From contig NZ_CP022316.1 of NCBI RefSeq assembly GCF_002216795.1, forward strand, positions 3,315,205-3,379,204: 64,000 nucleotides of DNA, written 5' to 3'. Origin of the DNA: Brachybacterium avium (GTDB lineage Bacteria > Actinomycetota > Actinomycetes > Actinomycetales > Dermabacteraceae). The position numbers and the translations under genes were made by a program. Shown here in pieces: positions 1 through 7,798 of the stretch (the first letter of the stretch is position 1; every line of letters begins with the position of its first letter). The notes below the pieces were generated by a model, which saw only the letters and a program-made list of their open reading frames with translations, was not told the DNA's origin and did no database searches.

Positions 1-785
1 TCGATGTCCGCCTCGTGGAGGTTCTTCACCATCTGCTTGAACTCCTGGACCTGCTGGCCCAGCTGCCCGGCATGGGAGTACTCGTTGTGGGGGGCGAAGA
101 AGCCGATGGTGTTGTAGCCCCAGTAGTTGCGCATCCCCTTCTCGACCAGATGGCCGTCCTGGACGAACTGGTGGACGGGCATCAGCTCGACCGCGGTGAC
201 GCCCAGTTCCTGGAGGTGCTCGATGATCGCGGGATGCCCCATGGCGACATAGCTGCCGCGGATGTCCTCGTCGATGTCCGGATGGAGCATCGTCAGGCCC
301 TTGATGTGGGCCTCGTAGATGACGGTGTCGTGGTACTCGTGGGCCGGTGGGTGGTCATTGCCCCAGTCGAAGAACGGGGAGACCACCACGGAATGCATGG
401 TGTGCGCTGCGGAGTCATCGGTGTTGCGCTCCGCGTGGTTCTCGAAGTCGTAGCTGTACAGCGAGGGATGGTTGCTGGCCATCCCGGCGATCGCCTTCGC
501 ATACGGGTCCAGCAGCAGCTTCGAGGCATCGCAGCGGTGGCCGGCGGAGGGATCGTAGGGGCCGTGGACCCGGTAGCCGTAGCGCTGACCGGGCTGCACC
601 GACGGCAGGTACACATGCCACACGTAAGCATCCACCTCCGTGATCTCGATGCGGCGCTCGGCGCCCGTCTCGTCGAGGAGGCACAGCTCGACCCGCTCGG
701 CCACTTCGGAGAAGAGGGCGAAGTTGGTGCCCGAGCCATCGAAGGTGGCACCCAGGGGGTAGGCCTGTCCGGTCCAGATCTGCAT
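1..785 (-). CDS. glgX: Glycogen debranching enzyme GlgX, N-terminal part (runs off the window start)
   Basis: Hydrolyses alpha-1,6 branches of limit-dextrin glycogen in the cytoplasm. Translating the minus strand from the ATG at 785-783 gives MQIWTGQAYPLGATFDGSGT, the typical GlgX/isoamylase start. The CBM48 domain follows (residues about 10-100, with the RYGYRVHGPYDP motif). Then comes the start of the GH13 barrel, including VIYEAHIKGLT, GVTAVELMPVHQF and NYWGYNTIGFFAPH. The frame stays open to base 1, giving about 261 codons; the catalytic Asp/Glu residues lie outside the window. A TACTGT hexamer sits 6 bases before the ATG, which suggests a leaderless transcript. The gene follows the CHAT gene on the same strand, 71 bases downstream. 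It is a core gene and marks the edge of the accessory block. Confidence 0.93.
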   Translation of the reverse strand, partial: MQIWTGQAYPLGATFDGSGTNFALFSEVAERVELCLLDETGAERRIEITEVDAYVWHVYLPSVQPGQRYGYRVHGPYDPSAGHRCDASKLLLDPYAKAIAGMASNHPSLYSYDFENHAERNTDDSAAHTMHSVVVSPFFDWGNDHPPAHEYHDTVIYEAHIKGLTMLHPDIDEDIRGSYVAMGHPAIIEHLQELGVTAVELMPVHQFVQDGHLVEKGMRNYWGYNTIGFFAPHNEYSHAGQLGQQVQEFKQMVKNLHEADI

Positions 786-791
786 GAGCCC

Positions 792-797
792 ACAGTA
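792..797 (-). promoter_or_regulatory. Probable -10 element of glgX (leaderless start)
   Basis: On the minus strand TACTGT (TAnnnT type) is followed by 6 bases and then the glgX ATG. That spacing would place the transcript start at or next to the start codon. No clear -35 element was seen. Confidence 0.45.
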
Positions 798-856
798 GAC
801 GCACCGTGCCTGAACGAGGCGCAGGGAGACCTGGTGCCGGGGCGATCCGGCCCCGG

Positions 857-3424
857 TCAGGTCATCGCGCGGACGCTGTGCTGATCCTGCGGGAGACGCC
901 AGTCCCGTCCGTAGACGCAGAATCGGCGGGACTCGGGATGATCCTCGGCGATCGCCGCGAGGGCGGCCGCCGCGTCCCGCCCAGCGGCGATCTGTTGGTG
1001 ATAGGCCGCCATCGCCGGGGCGGCCGTCGCGTCCCTGACCGGTGCGACGGCGGCGACCACTGAGTCGACACCGCTGGCCAGGAGCGCGGCGGTCAGCCCG
1101 AGGGGCTCATCGCCAGGCCGGACCACCGCACGACCGACATCACACATCGACAGCACGATGTGTTCTGCCCCGATGCTTCGTTGACCGAATTCATGTGCGA
1201 CGAGTGGGCCGTCGTCGAGCAGGATCGAGGAGAACAGAGGATTCTGCTCGTGATGTGTGCCGTGCGCTGCGATGTGCACCACGGTGCAGCGCTCGAGGGC
1301 ATCCTTCATCGTCGTCGCGGTCGCTTTGCGTTCGACGGTGCTCTGCTCCCGCGGCCAGGCTCGTGAGACGGACTCCACCTCTTCGACCGCTCGGTGAAGA
1401 CCGGGGCCGGCCAGCGCGGCGATGCGCGGGCCGGGCCGCGGCGGGACCGGCCGCGGCGAGTTCGCCCAGAACGTCGCGGAGGGGCTGACGGTCACCACAC
1501 GGTGGTGCAGATGCGGCAGTGCACGCCAGGGCAGCGAGGCGAGCAGGCGGGAGGGCAGCACGACGGTCCGGGCCGTAGCCGGCAACGCAGGTGCGAGCAG
1601 TACATCCAGAGCCGAAATGGCCCGGTCAGCGGCGCGTCGGATCACCTCGGCCAGCCGCGGGTCGGAGGCGCGGCCGAGATCGCGCAGCGCATCGGCGAGG
1701 CTCCGGACGAGGCGCGTCGTCTCGGAGACAGGGCCGAGGTCGCGGAGCCGTTCACCAGTGGATTCCACGGTGACCGCGCGGAGGCGGTCGCGATGGACGA
1801 AGTAGCTGACGAGACCGGTGCCCCCGTGCGCTGTCAGTCGGCGACGAAGCTCGGTGAGCTCGATCGCGGGCGGCAGGGGCGCTCGAGCGTCCTGGTCGGT
1901 CGCGCCGCTCCAGTCGCGACGTTGGATCTGCTGTTCCGCGAGGGCTATCCGCCGCCGGAGGTCCGCGGGCTCTCCGAGCTCCTCCTGCAGCGCCATCCTG
2001 GCCTGACGCAGCGCCGTCAGCTGGGTCGTCAGCACCGGGTCCTCGAACGGCGTCAGGGACGGCTGACGGTGGGAGAGGGCGCGCCAGCGTTCGCAGGCGT
2101 CGAAGATCTCCTCCGGGGGCCCGGTCCTCATCGCGAGATCGACGTCCAGCTGTTGCAGGCGTCGGCCATGGAGCGCCATCGCCGTGCGCGCATCGAGTCC
2201 GGAGCGTCGACCCTGCTCGCTGCCCAGTGCCACGGCTCCGGCCCGGAGGCTCCGCCGGACGGAGGAGGTGTCTCCGGTGCCGGCACTGATCGTGGCCAGC
2301 ACGAGGTGGCGCTGGAGTCGGTCGGGCAGGCTGAGCTGGTCGTCGGGAATCGTGTCGAGCCGGGCCTGCGCATGGTCCAGGGCACCGAGCTTGGCCCCGA
2401 CCTCAGCGGCCAGCAGCCGCGAGGTCGACAGGATGTCCCCGGCGGCCGCGGGTCCGTCGGCGAGCGCATCGGCACGTCGTGCGAGTCCCGGGGAGACCGT
2501 CCCCTCCGCGATCTCGGCCTCGAGGGCCAGCAGCTCCGCCCGGGTGGTCCAGGCGGGTTCCTGCTGTTCGGTGAAGAGCTCCGCGGCTTCGTGTGCGCGG
2601 GCCCGGGCGAGCGGGTACTCCTCCTGCAACAGGGCCAGGCGCGCGAATTCCAGGGTGAACTCGCCCAGATCGTGCATCAGGCGCTCCTGCGCGGCGGCTC
2701 TCCGGCCCGTCTCCAGCAGTGCGCCGGCGGCATCGAGCAGACCGGACTCGAGGAGGACTCGGGCCCGGTCGAGATTCGACTGGGAGGGGCGAACACCGGT
2801 CATCTCGCTGGCCCTGTCCATCAGGACCAGTGCTCGACCGAGGTGGCCGCGCATGAACTCCAGCCGTCCTCGATCGTGGAGCGACACGGCTGCCAGGTCG
2901 TCGATGCCGTGCTGTCGCGCCAGATGCTCGCCGTGCTCGAGGTCTGCGGCGCTGCCGTCCATGTCGCCGAGGAACTGGCGTGCGAGTCCTGAGTTGACCG
3001 CGAGAGCGACCGCGGCGCGCGGCCCCGCAGTCTCCGAGACGTCACCCAATGCCTGCATCGTGGTCAGCGCCGCGTCCCAATGGCCGAGGCGTGCCTCCAG
3101 TCCGGCTCGTTGGATCGCCGCCAGGACGCGAACGGTGCCCACTGCGGAACCGGAGACGCCGGAGACGAGAGCCTCGGCGTCATCCAGCAGCTGGAAGGCC
3201 TCCTGGCGCCGACCGGTCTCGAACCGGGTCAGGGCGAGCGTGACCCGAGCCCTTCCGGCGGCGGTGAGGAGCTCCTGGGGCACGAGCCCCGGGCCGATGC
3301 GGGTGAGCACCTGGTCGAGCAGCTCCTCGGCGCGTGTCGGTCGGCCGGCCGCATTCGCCGCCACGGCCTCGTCCACGAGCGCGAGCAGCTCGCAGGGTTC
3401 CGCTGCCGGCGAGATCGCGGGCAT
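857..3424 (-). CDS. TPR-repeat CHAT-domain protein (caspase-like protease candidate)
   Basis: About 855 aa. Residues about 10-430 are repeated helix pairs rich in Ala and Leu (for example GRPTRAEELLDQVL and GHWDAALTTMQAL), consistent with a TPR array that binds a partner or senses a signal. The C-terminal 300 residues form a CHAT domain (caspase HetF associated with TPRs). The VVHIAAHG motif supplies His 721 and LSMCDVG supplies Cys 761, so both dyad residues of clan CD proteases are present. The chosen ATG at 3424 has GGGGAG nine bases upstream; a GTG at 3454 would add 10 residues but has a poorer ribosome site. There is no signal peptide or membrane segment, so it should be cytoplasmic. It is the last gene of a minus-strand block with a sigma factor and an S8 protease. 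Fold and dyad are seen in the sequence; the role in a proteolytic cascade or cell-death response is inference. Confidence 0.85.
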   Translation of the reverse strand: MPAISPAAEPCELLALVDEAVAANAAGRPTRAEELLDQVLTRIGPGLVPQELLTAAGRARVTLALTRFETGRRQEAFQLLDDAEALVSGVSGSAVGTVRVLAAIQRAGLEARLGHWDAALTTMQALGDVSETAGPRAAVALAVNSGLARQFLGDMDGSAADLEHGEHLARQHGIDDLAAVSLHDRGRLEFMRGHLGRALVLMDRASEMTGVRPSQSNLDRARVLLESGLLDAAGALLETGRRAAAQERLMHDLGEFTLEFARLALLQEEYPLARARAHEAAELFTEQQEPAWTTRAELLALEAEIAEGTVSPGLARRADALADGPAAAGDILSTSRLLAAEVGAKLGALDHAQARLDTIPDDQLSLPDRLQRHLVLATISAGTGDTSSVRRSLRAGAVALGSEQGRRSGLDARTAMALHGRRLQQLDVDLAMRTGPPEEIFDACERWRALSHRQPSLTPFEDPVLTTQLTALRQARMALQEELGEPADLRRRIALAEQQIQRRDWSGATDQDARAPLPPAIELTELRRRLTAHGGTGLVSYFVHRDRLRAVTVESTGERLRDLGPVSETTRLVRSLADALRDLGRASDPRLAEVIRRAADRAISALDVLLAPALPATARTVVLPSRLLASLPWRALPHLHHRVVTVSPSATFWANSPRPVPPRPGPRIAALAGPGLHRAVEEVESVSRAWPREQSTVERKATATTMKDALERCTVVHIAAHGTHHEQNPLFSSILLDDGPLVAHEFGQRSIGAEHIVLSMCDVGRAVVRPGDEPLGLTAALLASGVDSVVAAVAPVRDATAAPAMAAYHQQIAAGRDAAAALAAIAEDHPESRRFCVYGRDWRLPQDQHSVRAMT

Positions 3425-3527
3425 GATGCCGCGCTCCCCGGGGCGGTCGGGCACGCCCTGGTGCCGGCCGGAAGGGTCGTCCTGGATCGTCGGCTCCTGG
3501 TGAGTGGTGAGTGGTGAGCCTGCGGGC

Positions 3528-4052
3528 TCAGAGATCGAAGTACGGGGTCAGGATGGGTCCCTGAGGGTGGTGGAAGTGGAGCTGCGCCGGTCCCCTCGGG
3601 ATCTCGTCGAGAGTGAAGCGGCCGTCGGGATCGGCACGGAGCTGCTGCCTCACGGCAGTCCGGGTCCGGTCCGGGGAGAGGACGTGGAGCTCGATCGAGC
3701 AGTCGGGCACTGTCACCCAGCCGTCGACCCGGACAGTGTCTGGTGCCGTGCCGTGCGGGGTGATGGTGATCATGCTGCTCAGCCGGTCACAGGAGAACGT
3801 CAGGGTGTCCGTGTGCATCGCGTGCTCACGGAAGGCGCCGGCTCCGAGCGGCTCGCTGCCCGCGAGGGATGGTGCGGTGGCCTCGAGACCGTTCTGCAGG
3901 TCGGCGACCTCTGCACGCAGCTCGCGCACTCCCAGCTGGAACCTGATCTCCAGGGTCAGATCCTCCGGCACCGGGTCGACCGTGGACCAGAGATCGGCGA
4001 GCTCGTCCAGGATCTGCAGATCGGTCTCGTCCAGCGGGTCGTCGGCGCTCAT
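3528..4052 (-). CDS. Conserved-looking protein coupled to the sigma factor; possible sigma regulator
   Basis: 174 aa. The ATG at 4052-4050 overlaps the stop of the sigma gene (ATGA), so the two are probably translationally coupled; a longer open frame upstream runs inside the sigma gene and is not needed. The N-terminal 55 residues are acidic and helical (DLQILDELADLWSTVDPVPE), with a Leu-rich segment after it (FQLGVRELRAEVADLQ). The C-terminal half (about 95-174) is beta-rich. It ends in DGRFTLDEIPRGPAQLHF, which resembles the edge of a carboxypeptidase-regulatory or transthyretin-like beta sandwich. There is no zinc anti-sigma motif (HxxxCxxC) and no membrane segment. Its position makes a regulator of the sigma factor plausible, but no function is shown by sequence. 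The CHAT gene starts about 100 bases downstream. Confidence 0.8.
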   Translation of the reverse strand: MSADDPLDETDLQILDELADLWSTVDPVPEDLTLEIRFQLGVRELRAEVADLQNGLEATAPSLAGSEPLGAGAFREHAMHTDTLTFSCDRLSSMITITPHGTAPDTVRVDGWVTVPDCSIELHVLSPDRTRTAVRQQLRADPDGRFTLDEIPRGPAQLHFHHPQGPILTPYFDL

Positions 4053-4705
4053 CGGAACTCCCCCCAGCTGGGATCGTCGTGCAGTGACGCGCGGAGCCGG
4101 GCGAGGCAGCGGCCGCGGGTCGGGCCGATGCTGCCCACCGGCATCTGCAGGGTCTCTGAGAGCGACGCGTAGTCGGGACGGTCGCTGAAGGCGATCACCC
4201 GCAACAGCTCCCGGCAGCGCGCCGAGAGGTGGGTGACATGCCGCCACAGGATGCTCCGCTCCTCGTCGAGCGCGACATGGTCAGCAGGTTCGGGGGCGGG
4301 ATCCGGCACCGGGTCCTCGGGGTGCAGCTGCTCGGCGGCGGTGCGCTGGCTCTGTCGCCCCAGGCGCCAGGCCTCCCGGCGGGTGGTGGTCACCAGCCAG
4401 CCCAGCACCGCCAGGGGATCCTCGATGTGGTCGGCCTTCTCCACCACCCGGAGCCATGCCGTCTGAACCGCGTCGCGGGCAGTCTCTCGTTCGAGCCCCT
4501 GAGCTCGGGCGATGTGCCACAGCAGGGGAGTGGCCATCTCGACCAGCTCGTCCATGGCGCCCACTTCCCCGGACCGGTGCGCCGTGAACGCCGCGGCGGT
4601 CCGACGGGTCAGGCTCGGCCGGCCGGTCGCCGAGGAGCCCAGGTGATCGGACGCGACGGGGGCGGCACCGGGCGGGCCCGTCAGCTGCGGATCGTCGACA
4701 GTCAT
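4049..4705 (-). CDS. ECF-type sigma-70 family RNA polymerase sigma factor
   Basis: 218 aa. Sigma region 2 covers about 38-115 (AFTAHRSGEVGAMDELVE, then RDAVQTAWLRVVE). Region 4 covers about 155-210 (LSARCRELLRVIAF, then MPVGSIGPTRGRCLARLR, a recognisable helix-turn-helix of actinobacterial ECF factors). Regions 1 and 3 are absent, as in ECF sigmas. About 37 disordered residues precede region 2. The ATG at 4705 overlaps the S8 protease stop (ATGA), and its own stop overlaps the next gene's ATG, so three genes are translationally linked. It probably directs RNA polymerase to its own operon or a small stress regulon. No classical anti-sigma gene is adjacent; the 174-aa downstream product is the best candidate partner. 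Confidence 0.9.
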   Translation of the reverse strand: MTVDDPQLTGPPGAAPVASDHLGSSATGRPSLTRRTAAAFTAHRSGEVGAMDELVEMATPLLWHIARAQGLERETARDAVQTAWLRVVEKADHIEDPLAVLGWLVTTTRREAWRLGRQSQRTAAEQLHPEDPVPDPAPEPADHVALDEERSILWRHVTHLSARCRELLRVIAFSDRPDYASLSETLQMPVGSIGPTRGRCLARLRASLHDDPSWGEFR

Positions 4706-6426
4706 GGAGTGACCTCCTCGGCCTGCTCAGACCCGGCCTGCTCAGACCCGGCCTGCTCGGGTACCTGCAGCCCAGACTCCATCGGCCGACGCATCGGTCC
4801 CTCACTCTCAGACGTGATACGGGTTCCCCGGACGGCGAGCACGGCCTCTGCGGCCGCCCCGACTCCGCCGGGACGCGTCGTCCTCGCCGCAACCTCACCC
4901 GCGATCCAGGGTGCCGCGAAAGATGTGCCGCTCCAGAGCGCGAAGCCCGAGGAGTAGTCGTCGGGGTCGATAGTGCCGCGGGGCAGCGGATCATCACGAT
5001 TCGCTTCCAGACTGCGCTGATGGCTGCCCTGGAGTGTGACCGGCACTGTGCTCACCACCGCTGCACCCGGTGCGAGAGCACCCACCCAGTCGCCGTGATT
5101 GGAAAACGCCGCGACAGCGCCGCCATCAGGGGTGAGGGCACCGACGCCGATCAGAGGCGGAGTCTCGGAGAGGTCCCGGCTCAGCGCCGCCGGGTAGAAC
5201 GGGGTGGTGGTGGCATCATTGCCCGCCGCAGCCACGACCGCGACCCCAGCGGCGGCGAAGGACGTCAGGAGCAGGGCGAGCGGTGCGGCCGCCGTGGGGT
5301 CCTCGGGAGTCTCATGGTAATAACCCATCGACAGATTCACGACGTCCAGTCGCCCCGCGGGGGTGCCATCCGCGCTGCGCCCCGGGACCTCGTCCCGCCG
5401 GTGCAGACGCAGCAGCTCACCGAGGGCGAGCAGCACGTCGCTCTCGGCCACCGTGCCCTGCGCTCCCATGACCGGTACGTCCAGCAGATGCGCGTGCGCG
5501 CAGCGCTGCCGGATGATCCCCGCCACAAAGGTGCCATGACCAGCGAGGGCCTCGAGTCGGCCGTTGAGCGAATCGCCAGGTGCGGCGGCCGCCGACTCCG
5601 GGGCATCGAACAGTGCGACGGCCTGCGGGTCGGTGCCCGGACCCCGGAAGCGGGTGAAACCCTCCCCCTCCACGGCGAACCACGGGTGGGCGCCGATGCC
5701 CGAATCGAGCACGGCGATCACGGGGGTGTGTTTCGGGACGCGGCCCGCAGCAGAGGCGAGGCGGGGATCGGATGCGCTCCAGACCACCGGCATCCGTACT
5801 CCCAGGGCGTGGCCGGGAGCACCGAACCCGGTGCTGACCCCTGCCCACATCCCACCGACTCCAGCCCACATCCCGCCCACACCGGCCCACATCCCGCCTG
5901 CTCCGCCCCACGTCGGACCGGACTTCGAGCTGCCGGCCGCCATCAGGTGATCCAACGCGAGGCCGTCGGCGAGATCGCCGTCGCCGCCGAATTCGTGCCG
6001 GACCTGTTGGAGCAGGGTCCAGGCATCCGGTGGCGCGGCCGGCGCCTTGTGACTGGGCGTGATGTCGACGGCTGTGTGAAGGACCTCGTCGAGCAGTGCA
6101 CGGTCGTCGGCGTCGTAGACCTTCGCCGCTGCTCTCCGGTGAGGCGCGATCGACCAGCGCAGCTCGAGCCCTCGAGCATCGCTCCACGCCTGGAGCCGCG
6201 TGACCGCGGCGTCGGCCGACCCCCCGGGCACGCCACGGACCAGCAATCGTCGGGAGAAGTAGACGGTGGGGTCGATGCGGGTTCCCGCTGGCCGCACCGC
6301 CGACGCCGGGTCGAGGACGCGAGTACCGAGGTGTGCGTGCACCCCGGGCGGGACGATCGGGAACGGCGCTGACGGCGGGGCGTGCCGGGGAGCGCCATCG
6401 AGGGGAGCACGGAACCGAACAACCAT
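4702..6426 (-). CDS. Subtilisin-like S8 serine protease without signal peptide
   Basis: 574 aa from the ATG at 6426, which has AAGGATC seven bases upstream; an upstream start at 6486 lacks this. The catalytic triad is complete: Asp 241 in VLDSGIG, His 297 in GHGTFVAG, Ser 502 in SGTSFAAP, with Asn 403 (AAGND) for the oxyanion hole. About 230 N-terminal residues precede the catalytic domain and may form an inhibitory propeptide. Just before the domain is a triple repeat GGMWAGV (residues 177-197). The C-terminus has AGSEQ repeats. There is no signal peptide or membrane anchor, which is unusual for S8 enzymes and points to cytoplasmic action, perhaps on or by the CHAT partner. It lies in an operon with sigma, 174-aa and CHAT genes. 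Confidence 0.9.
   Translation of the reverse strand: MVVRFRAPLDGAPRHAPPSAPFPIVPPGVHAHLGTRVLDPASAVRPAGTRIDPTVYFSRRLLVRGVPGGSADAAVTRLQAWSDARGLELRWSIAPHRRAAAKVYDADDRALLDEVLHTAVDITPSHKAPAAPPDAWTLLQQVRHEFGGDGDLADGLALDHLMAAGSSKSGPTWGGAGGMWAGVGGMWAGVGGMWAGVSTGFGAPGHALGVRMPVVWSASDPRLASAAGRVPKHTPVIAVLDSGIGAHPWFAVEGEGFTRFRGPGTDPQAVALFDAPESAAAAPGDSLNGRLEALAGHGTFVAGIIRQRCAHAHLLDVPVMGAQGTVAESDVLLALGELLRLHRRDEVPGRSADGTPAGRLDVVNLSMGYYHETPEDPTAAAPLALLLTSFAAAGVAVVAAAGNDATTTPFYPAALSRDLSETPPLIGVGALTPDGGAVAAFSNHGDWVGALAPGAAVVSTVPVTLQGSHQRSLEANRDDPLPRGTIDPDDYSSGFALWSGTSFAAPWIAGEVAARTTRPGGVGAAAEAVLAVRGTRITSESEGPMRRPMESGLQVPEQAGSEQAGSEQAEEVTP
4721..4760 (-). repeat. 15-bp tandem repeat at the 3' end of the S8 protease gene
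   Basis: The unit gcctgctcagacccg occurs twice, followed by a partial third copy. It encodes the AGSEQ repeats at the protease C-terminus, so copy number changes would keep the frame. Confidence 0.8.
5840..5902 (-). repeat. Three 21-bp in-frame repeats encoding GGMWAGV units
   Basis: Three adjacent 21-bp units share the core cccacatccc on the plus strand and a diverged partial copy follows. They encode three consecutive GGMWAGV heptads in the S8 protease, just before the catalytic domain. This is a coding repeat, not a CRISPR array. Confidence 0.85.
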
Positions 6427-6525
6427 GGTCAGATCCTTCTGTCGCACGAAGCGGTAGTGGTGAGTGTAGGCGGTGGGAGTCCGCACCCGGCGTCTGCCGT
6501 CTCGGCGCCGAGCCGTCCGGCGGTG

Positions 6526-7794
6526 TCAGGCCGCCCGGACCGTCGACTCCGACAGACGGGTGAGCAGCTCGCCGGCCTGCCGGAGCATGGAGGTGGGTGC
6601 AAGGTCGGCCCTCACACAGGTCATCACGATCTGGTGAGCGCGGGCGTAGTCCCTGCCGAGGACCGCACGGCGCACCCCGATGTCGGCCAGGAGCGGTACC
6701 AGCGCTCCCTGTGCCTCCGCCCCGGTGGCGCGCAGGACCGCCTCCCAACGGGGTGCGGGATCCCGGGGCGGCAGCAGGCTGAAGAGCTCGTCGGCGAGGG
6801 GGGCGAGCCCGGGGACCGCGGGCGGCGTCCGTGGCGGGTCCTGCTCTGCACGCAGGATCGCGGCCTGGAGCATGCCCGAGACGTACACGGTGTGGTAGCT
6901 CTCCCAATAGAAGTATCCGGCCTGTGCAGACGGCGCGAGCTGTTCGAAGGCGCTGCTGTGCAACGTGATCGAGGGGAGGATCCCGTACTCGTCGTCGACC
7001 GCGTCGAGCACTTGGAGGGCGGCGAGCGCGGTTGACGACCAATCGACCCTCAGCATCGGCCAGGTCATCAGCACCTCGGCAGCGATATCGAAGTCGTCCT
7101 CGTCCAGGCAACGTGCCGTGATGCCGTCGATGTCTGCCAGCAGACTGCTCTCATCACGGGCCCACAGCGGAGCGCGGGTACCGAATCCCGTTGCGTAGAA
7201 GAGCCCGTGGGTGACCGCGTAGCACGCCTCGCGTGATGCACCGAGGACGTCCTGTCCCTGGTTGTAGGCCGTGCGCCGGGCCGCCGCCTCGAGATCCAGC
7301 GGCGGGAGCGGAGCACCGAGATCCCGGTGCCAGCCCGCCTCGAGGTCCTTCCATGCCAGGCGCTCGGCGGGACCCGTACTGGTGGTGGTCAGCGCCCGGC
7401 AGTACCGAGCATGGAATTCCGGGTCGGGGCGACCGAGGGCGGTCAGATAGAGGTGAGCTACTCCGAGCTCTGCCGCCTTCGTGGGCATCAGCCCCATCAG
7501 CATCGCCGTCTCCTCGCTGCGCGCGCTGGGGGTGATGGCGTCGGCGAGGGCATCGATGCGGGAGGTGAGAGCGGGCGGGGCGGAGGGGACGGCCGAGGCC
7601 AGGTGCAGCAGCAGCGCCGACTCGCACGTGATCTTCGCGCGTCGGGGAAAGCCGGGTCTCGAGGCATCGGCGGAATCGGTCCCCGGTCGGTGCAGGAGTT
7701 CGTCGGTGGCGCGGAGGGCGAAGTCCAACGTGGCGGCGAGACGAGCGATGCGCTCGTCCCGCCGTCCGTCGGCGCCCACGAGGGGCTGGTTCAT
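6526..7794 (-). CDS. Protein of unknown function, all-helical (DUF6895-like?), in the CHAT/S8 block
   Basis: 422 aa. The ATG at 7794 begins four bases after the stop of the 91-aa gene, so the two are probably cotranscribed; a longer frame reaching 8004 only shadows that small gene. The protein is predicted mostly helical with many Ala and Leu. Landmarks are YNQGQDVLGASREACYAVTH followed by GLFYATGFG, and YHTVYVSGMLQAAIL. The TH-x-x-FYAT-x-FG pattern reminds me of the actinobacterial DUF6895 family, but I could not verify this. There is no signal peptide, membrane segment or known catalytic motif. A 99-base gap separates it from the S8 gene. It may be the sensor or effector of the system; this is inference from position only. 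Confidence 0.8.
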   Translation of the reverse strand: MNQPLVGADGRRDERIARLAATLDFALRATDELLHRPGTDSADASRPGFPRRAKITCESALLLHLASAVPSAPPALTSRIDALADAITPSARSEETAMLMGLMPTKAAELGVAHLYLTALGRPDPEFHARYCRALTTTSTGPAERLAWKDLEAGWHRDLGAPLPPLDLEAAARRTAYNQGQDVLGASREACYAVTHGLFYATGFGTRAPLWARDESSLLADIDGITARCLDEDDFDIAAEVLMTWPMLRVDWSSTALAALQVLDAVDDEYGILPSITLHSSAFEQLAPSAQAGYFYWESYHTVYVSGMLQAAILRAEQDPPRTPPAVPGLAPLADELFSLLPPRDPAPRWEAVLRATGAEAQGALVPLLADIGVRRAVLGRDYARAHQIVMTCVRADLAPTSMLRQAGELLTRLSESTVRAA

Positions 7795-7798
7795 GTTC

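Noticed and set aside
5840..5902. Regular short repeats that could be a small CRISPR array
   Set aside because: The units are directly adjacent, 21 bp, without spacers, and encode an in-frame GGMWAGV repeat in the S8 protease.
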